Shown: in pieces, positions 5,366-6,046 of the stretch
Position numbering within the stretch: the first letter of the stretch is position 1
How the letters are laid out: the number at the start of each line of letters is the position of its first letter
Origin: Burkholderiaceae bacterium
Lineage (GTDB): Bacteria; Pseudomonadota; Gammaproteobacteria; Burkholderiales; Burkholderiaceae
Length of the DNA: 6,046 nt
Assembly: GCA_947461335.1 (NCBI GenBank)
Contig: CANHLB010000119.1
Coordinates: forward strand, 1 to 6,046
Reading direction: 5' to 3'
The notes under the pieces: generated by a model
The model's input: the letters and a program-made list of their open reading frames with translations, nothing else
Told to the model about the DNA's origin: nothing
The model's database searches: none
Translations under genes and position numbers: made by a program

Positions 5366-6046
5366 ATGAAATTATCCTATGACAAGATGGTTCAGTTAGC
5401 GACGTCTGGATTAAAGGCGGCAGGTATCGGAGATAAGGCTGCTTTTGAAACAGCACAATTTTTAGCGCTTGCTGAATTAGATGGCTTAGCTTCACATGGG
5501 CTGGCCCGAGTTTCCCAGTATGCAGGCCATGCAAAAAATGGCCGTGTTGAGCTGGCTCCTAAAATTAAAGTACGTCCGTTTAAAACCTCTGCAGCTTTAG
5601 TAGATGCTTGTGACGGCTTGGCTTTTCCGGCCCTTCGTTTTGCAACAGATTTATCAGTTAACCTTGCCTCAAAAAACGGGGTTGGTCTTGTGGCAGTCAC
5701 TAATAGCCACCATTTTGGCGTTGCTGGTCATTTTGCTGAAGCCGCTGCACGTGCAGGTTATATCTCTTTGTTGTTTGGTAATACTCCAGCTGCAATGCCA
5801 ATGGTTGGGGGTAGCAAAGCTATGTTTGGTACAAACCCTTTAGCCGCAGCATTTCCAGTTACTAAGCGTGATCCCTTAGTAATTGATATGTCCTTATCAG
5901 CAGTTGCACGTGGCAAATTATTGGTTGCTGCAAAGAGGGGTGAATCTATTCCTGAGGGTTGGGCATTAACAGCGGATGGCAAGCCAACAACAGATCCACA
6001 AGAGGGGCTTAAAGGCTTGATGGTTCCATTGGGCGGTGATAAAGGC
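5366..6046 (+). CDS. Ldh_2-family malate/L-lactate/sulfolactate dehydrogenase (ComC-like), 3' truncated by window end
   Basis: Open from ATG 5366 to the window end (227 codons) without a stop; family members are about 340 residues, so roughly the last third is missing because of the window edge, not mutation. Landmarks are SHGLAR (43-48, H44 and R48), NSHHFGVAGHF (113-123, H116 as probable catalytic acid/base), GTNPLAAAFP (155-164) from the unusual non-Rossmann NAD(P)-binding fold, and a DMSLSAVARGK segment followed by IPEGWALTADGKPTTDP. The family oxidises L-2-hydroxy acids such as malate, sulfolactate and ureidoglycolate to 2-oxo acids. The start lies 1 nt after the previous stop, with GGGGG at 5355-5359 as ribosome site, so the two are translationally linked. 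Opposite stereospecificity to the upstream enzyme would make the pair an effective racemase. ComC-like is the preferred label, but malate or ureidoglycolate dehydrogenase cannot be excluded. Confidence 0.92.
   Translation, partial: MKLSYDKMVQLATSGLKAAGIGDKAAFETAQFLALAELDGLASHGLARVSQYAGHAKNGRVELAPKIKVRPFKTSAALVDACDGLAFPALRFATDLSVNLASKNGVGLVAVTNSHHFGVAGHFAEAAARAGYISLLFGNTPAAMPMVGGSKAMFGTNPLAAAFPVTKRDPLVIDMSLSAVARGKLLVAAKRGESIPEGWALTADGKPTTDPQEGLKGLMVPLGGDKG

Noticed and set aside
5392..5700. Minus-strand open frame of 102 codons inside the ComC-like gene
   Set aside because: It lies antisense to a clear Ldh_2-family protein and its translation is low-complexity with no recognisable motif.
5604..5843. 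Plus-strand hydrophobic open frame (79 codons) within the ComC-like gene
   Set aside because: Hydrophobicity arises from a frame-shifted reading of the dehydrogenase; the main frame is uninterrupted and fully conserved in style.
5366..6046. ComC-like gene as a truncated pseudogene
   Set aside because: The frame is open to the last base of the window, so the missing C-terminus is an edge effect.
1..6046. Mobile elements, tRNA/rRNA genes, CRISPR arrays or long direct repeats
   Set aside because: Reading both strands by eye showed no transposase, tRNA-like cloverleaf, regularly spaced repeats or terminal inverted repeats; coding is nearly continuous.

Overview
The window looks like chromosomal DNA from a low-to-mid GC betaproteobacterium of the Burkholderiales, possibly a freshwater Polynucleobacter-like organism. 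This rests on the moderate GC content (estimated by eye), the Bug/TctC-type periplasmic binding protein typical of that order, and protein styles seen in it. The taxonomic call is inference. I see no mobile element, RNA gene or CRISPR array, and coding density is high.

Layout, left to right. (1) A plus-strand run at 1-3280: the 3' end of a class I fumarase/L-tartrate dehydratase alpha subunit, the matching beta subunit (196-807), an SdhA/FrdA-family flavoprotein with no iron-sulfur partner (804-2525, overlapping the previous stop by ATGA), and a TSUP (TauE/SafE) membrane exporter that apparently starts at TTG (2537-3280). (2) A short convergent gap with a perfect 9-bp inverted repeat (3282-3316), a likely shared terminator. 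(3) A minus-strand Bug/TctC solute-binding protein (3322-4314) with a clear signal peptide and strong Shine-Dalgarno site. (4) A divergent intergenic region (4315-4428) with predicted promoters in both directions and two palindromes. (5) A plus-strand pair: an NAD-dependent D-2-hydroxyacid dehydrogenase (4429-5364) and, 1 nt later, an Ldh_2-family (malate/L-sulfolactate dehydrogenase, ComC-like) enzyme that runs off the window end (5366-6046).

How the genes may work together. All fit the capture and oxidation of small C3-C4 hydroxy or dicarboxylic acids. The Bug protein would bind the acid in the periplasm. Two dehydrogenases from unrelated folds and probably of opposite stereospecificity could interconvert its enantiomers through the 2-oxo acid. 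The class I hydro-lyase and flavoprotein would act on fumarate/malate/tartrate-like compounds. A D-2-hydroxyacid dehydrogenase paired with a ComC-like enzyme, next to a tripartite tricarboxylate transporter (TTT) component and a TauE/SafE exporter, resembles the SlcC/ComC sulfolactate racemisation scheme, in which the exporter removes sulfite. No sulfo-lyase (SuyAB) is visible here, so that reading is a hypothesis. Two details stand out: the flavoprotein lacks the covalent-FAD histidine and has a changed active-site residue, and the dehydrogenase promoter would place transcription start at an in-frame ATG, suggesting a leaderless mRNA with a palindromic operator in the promoter spacer.
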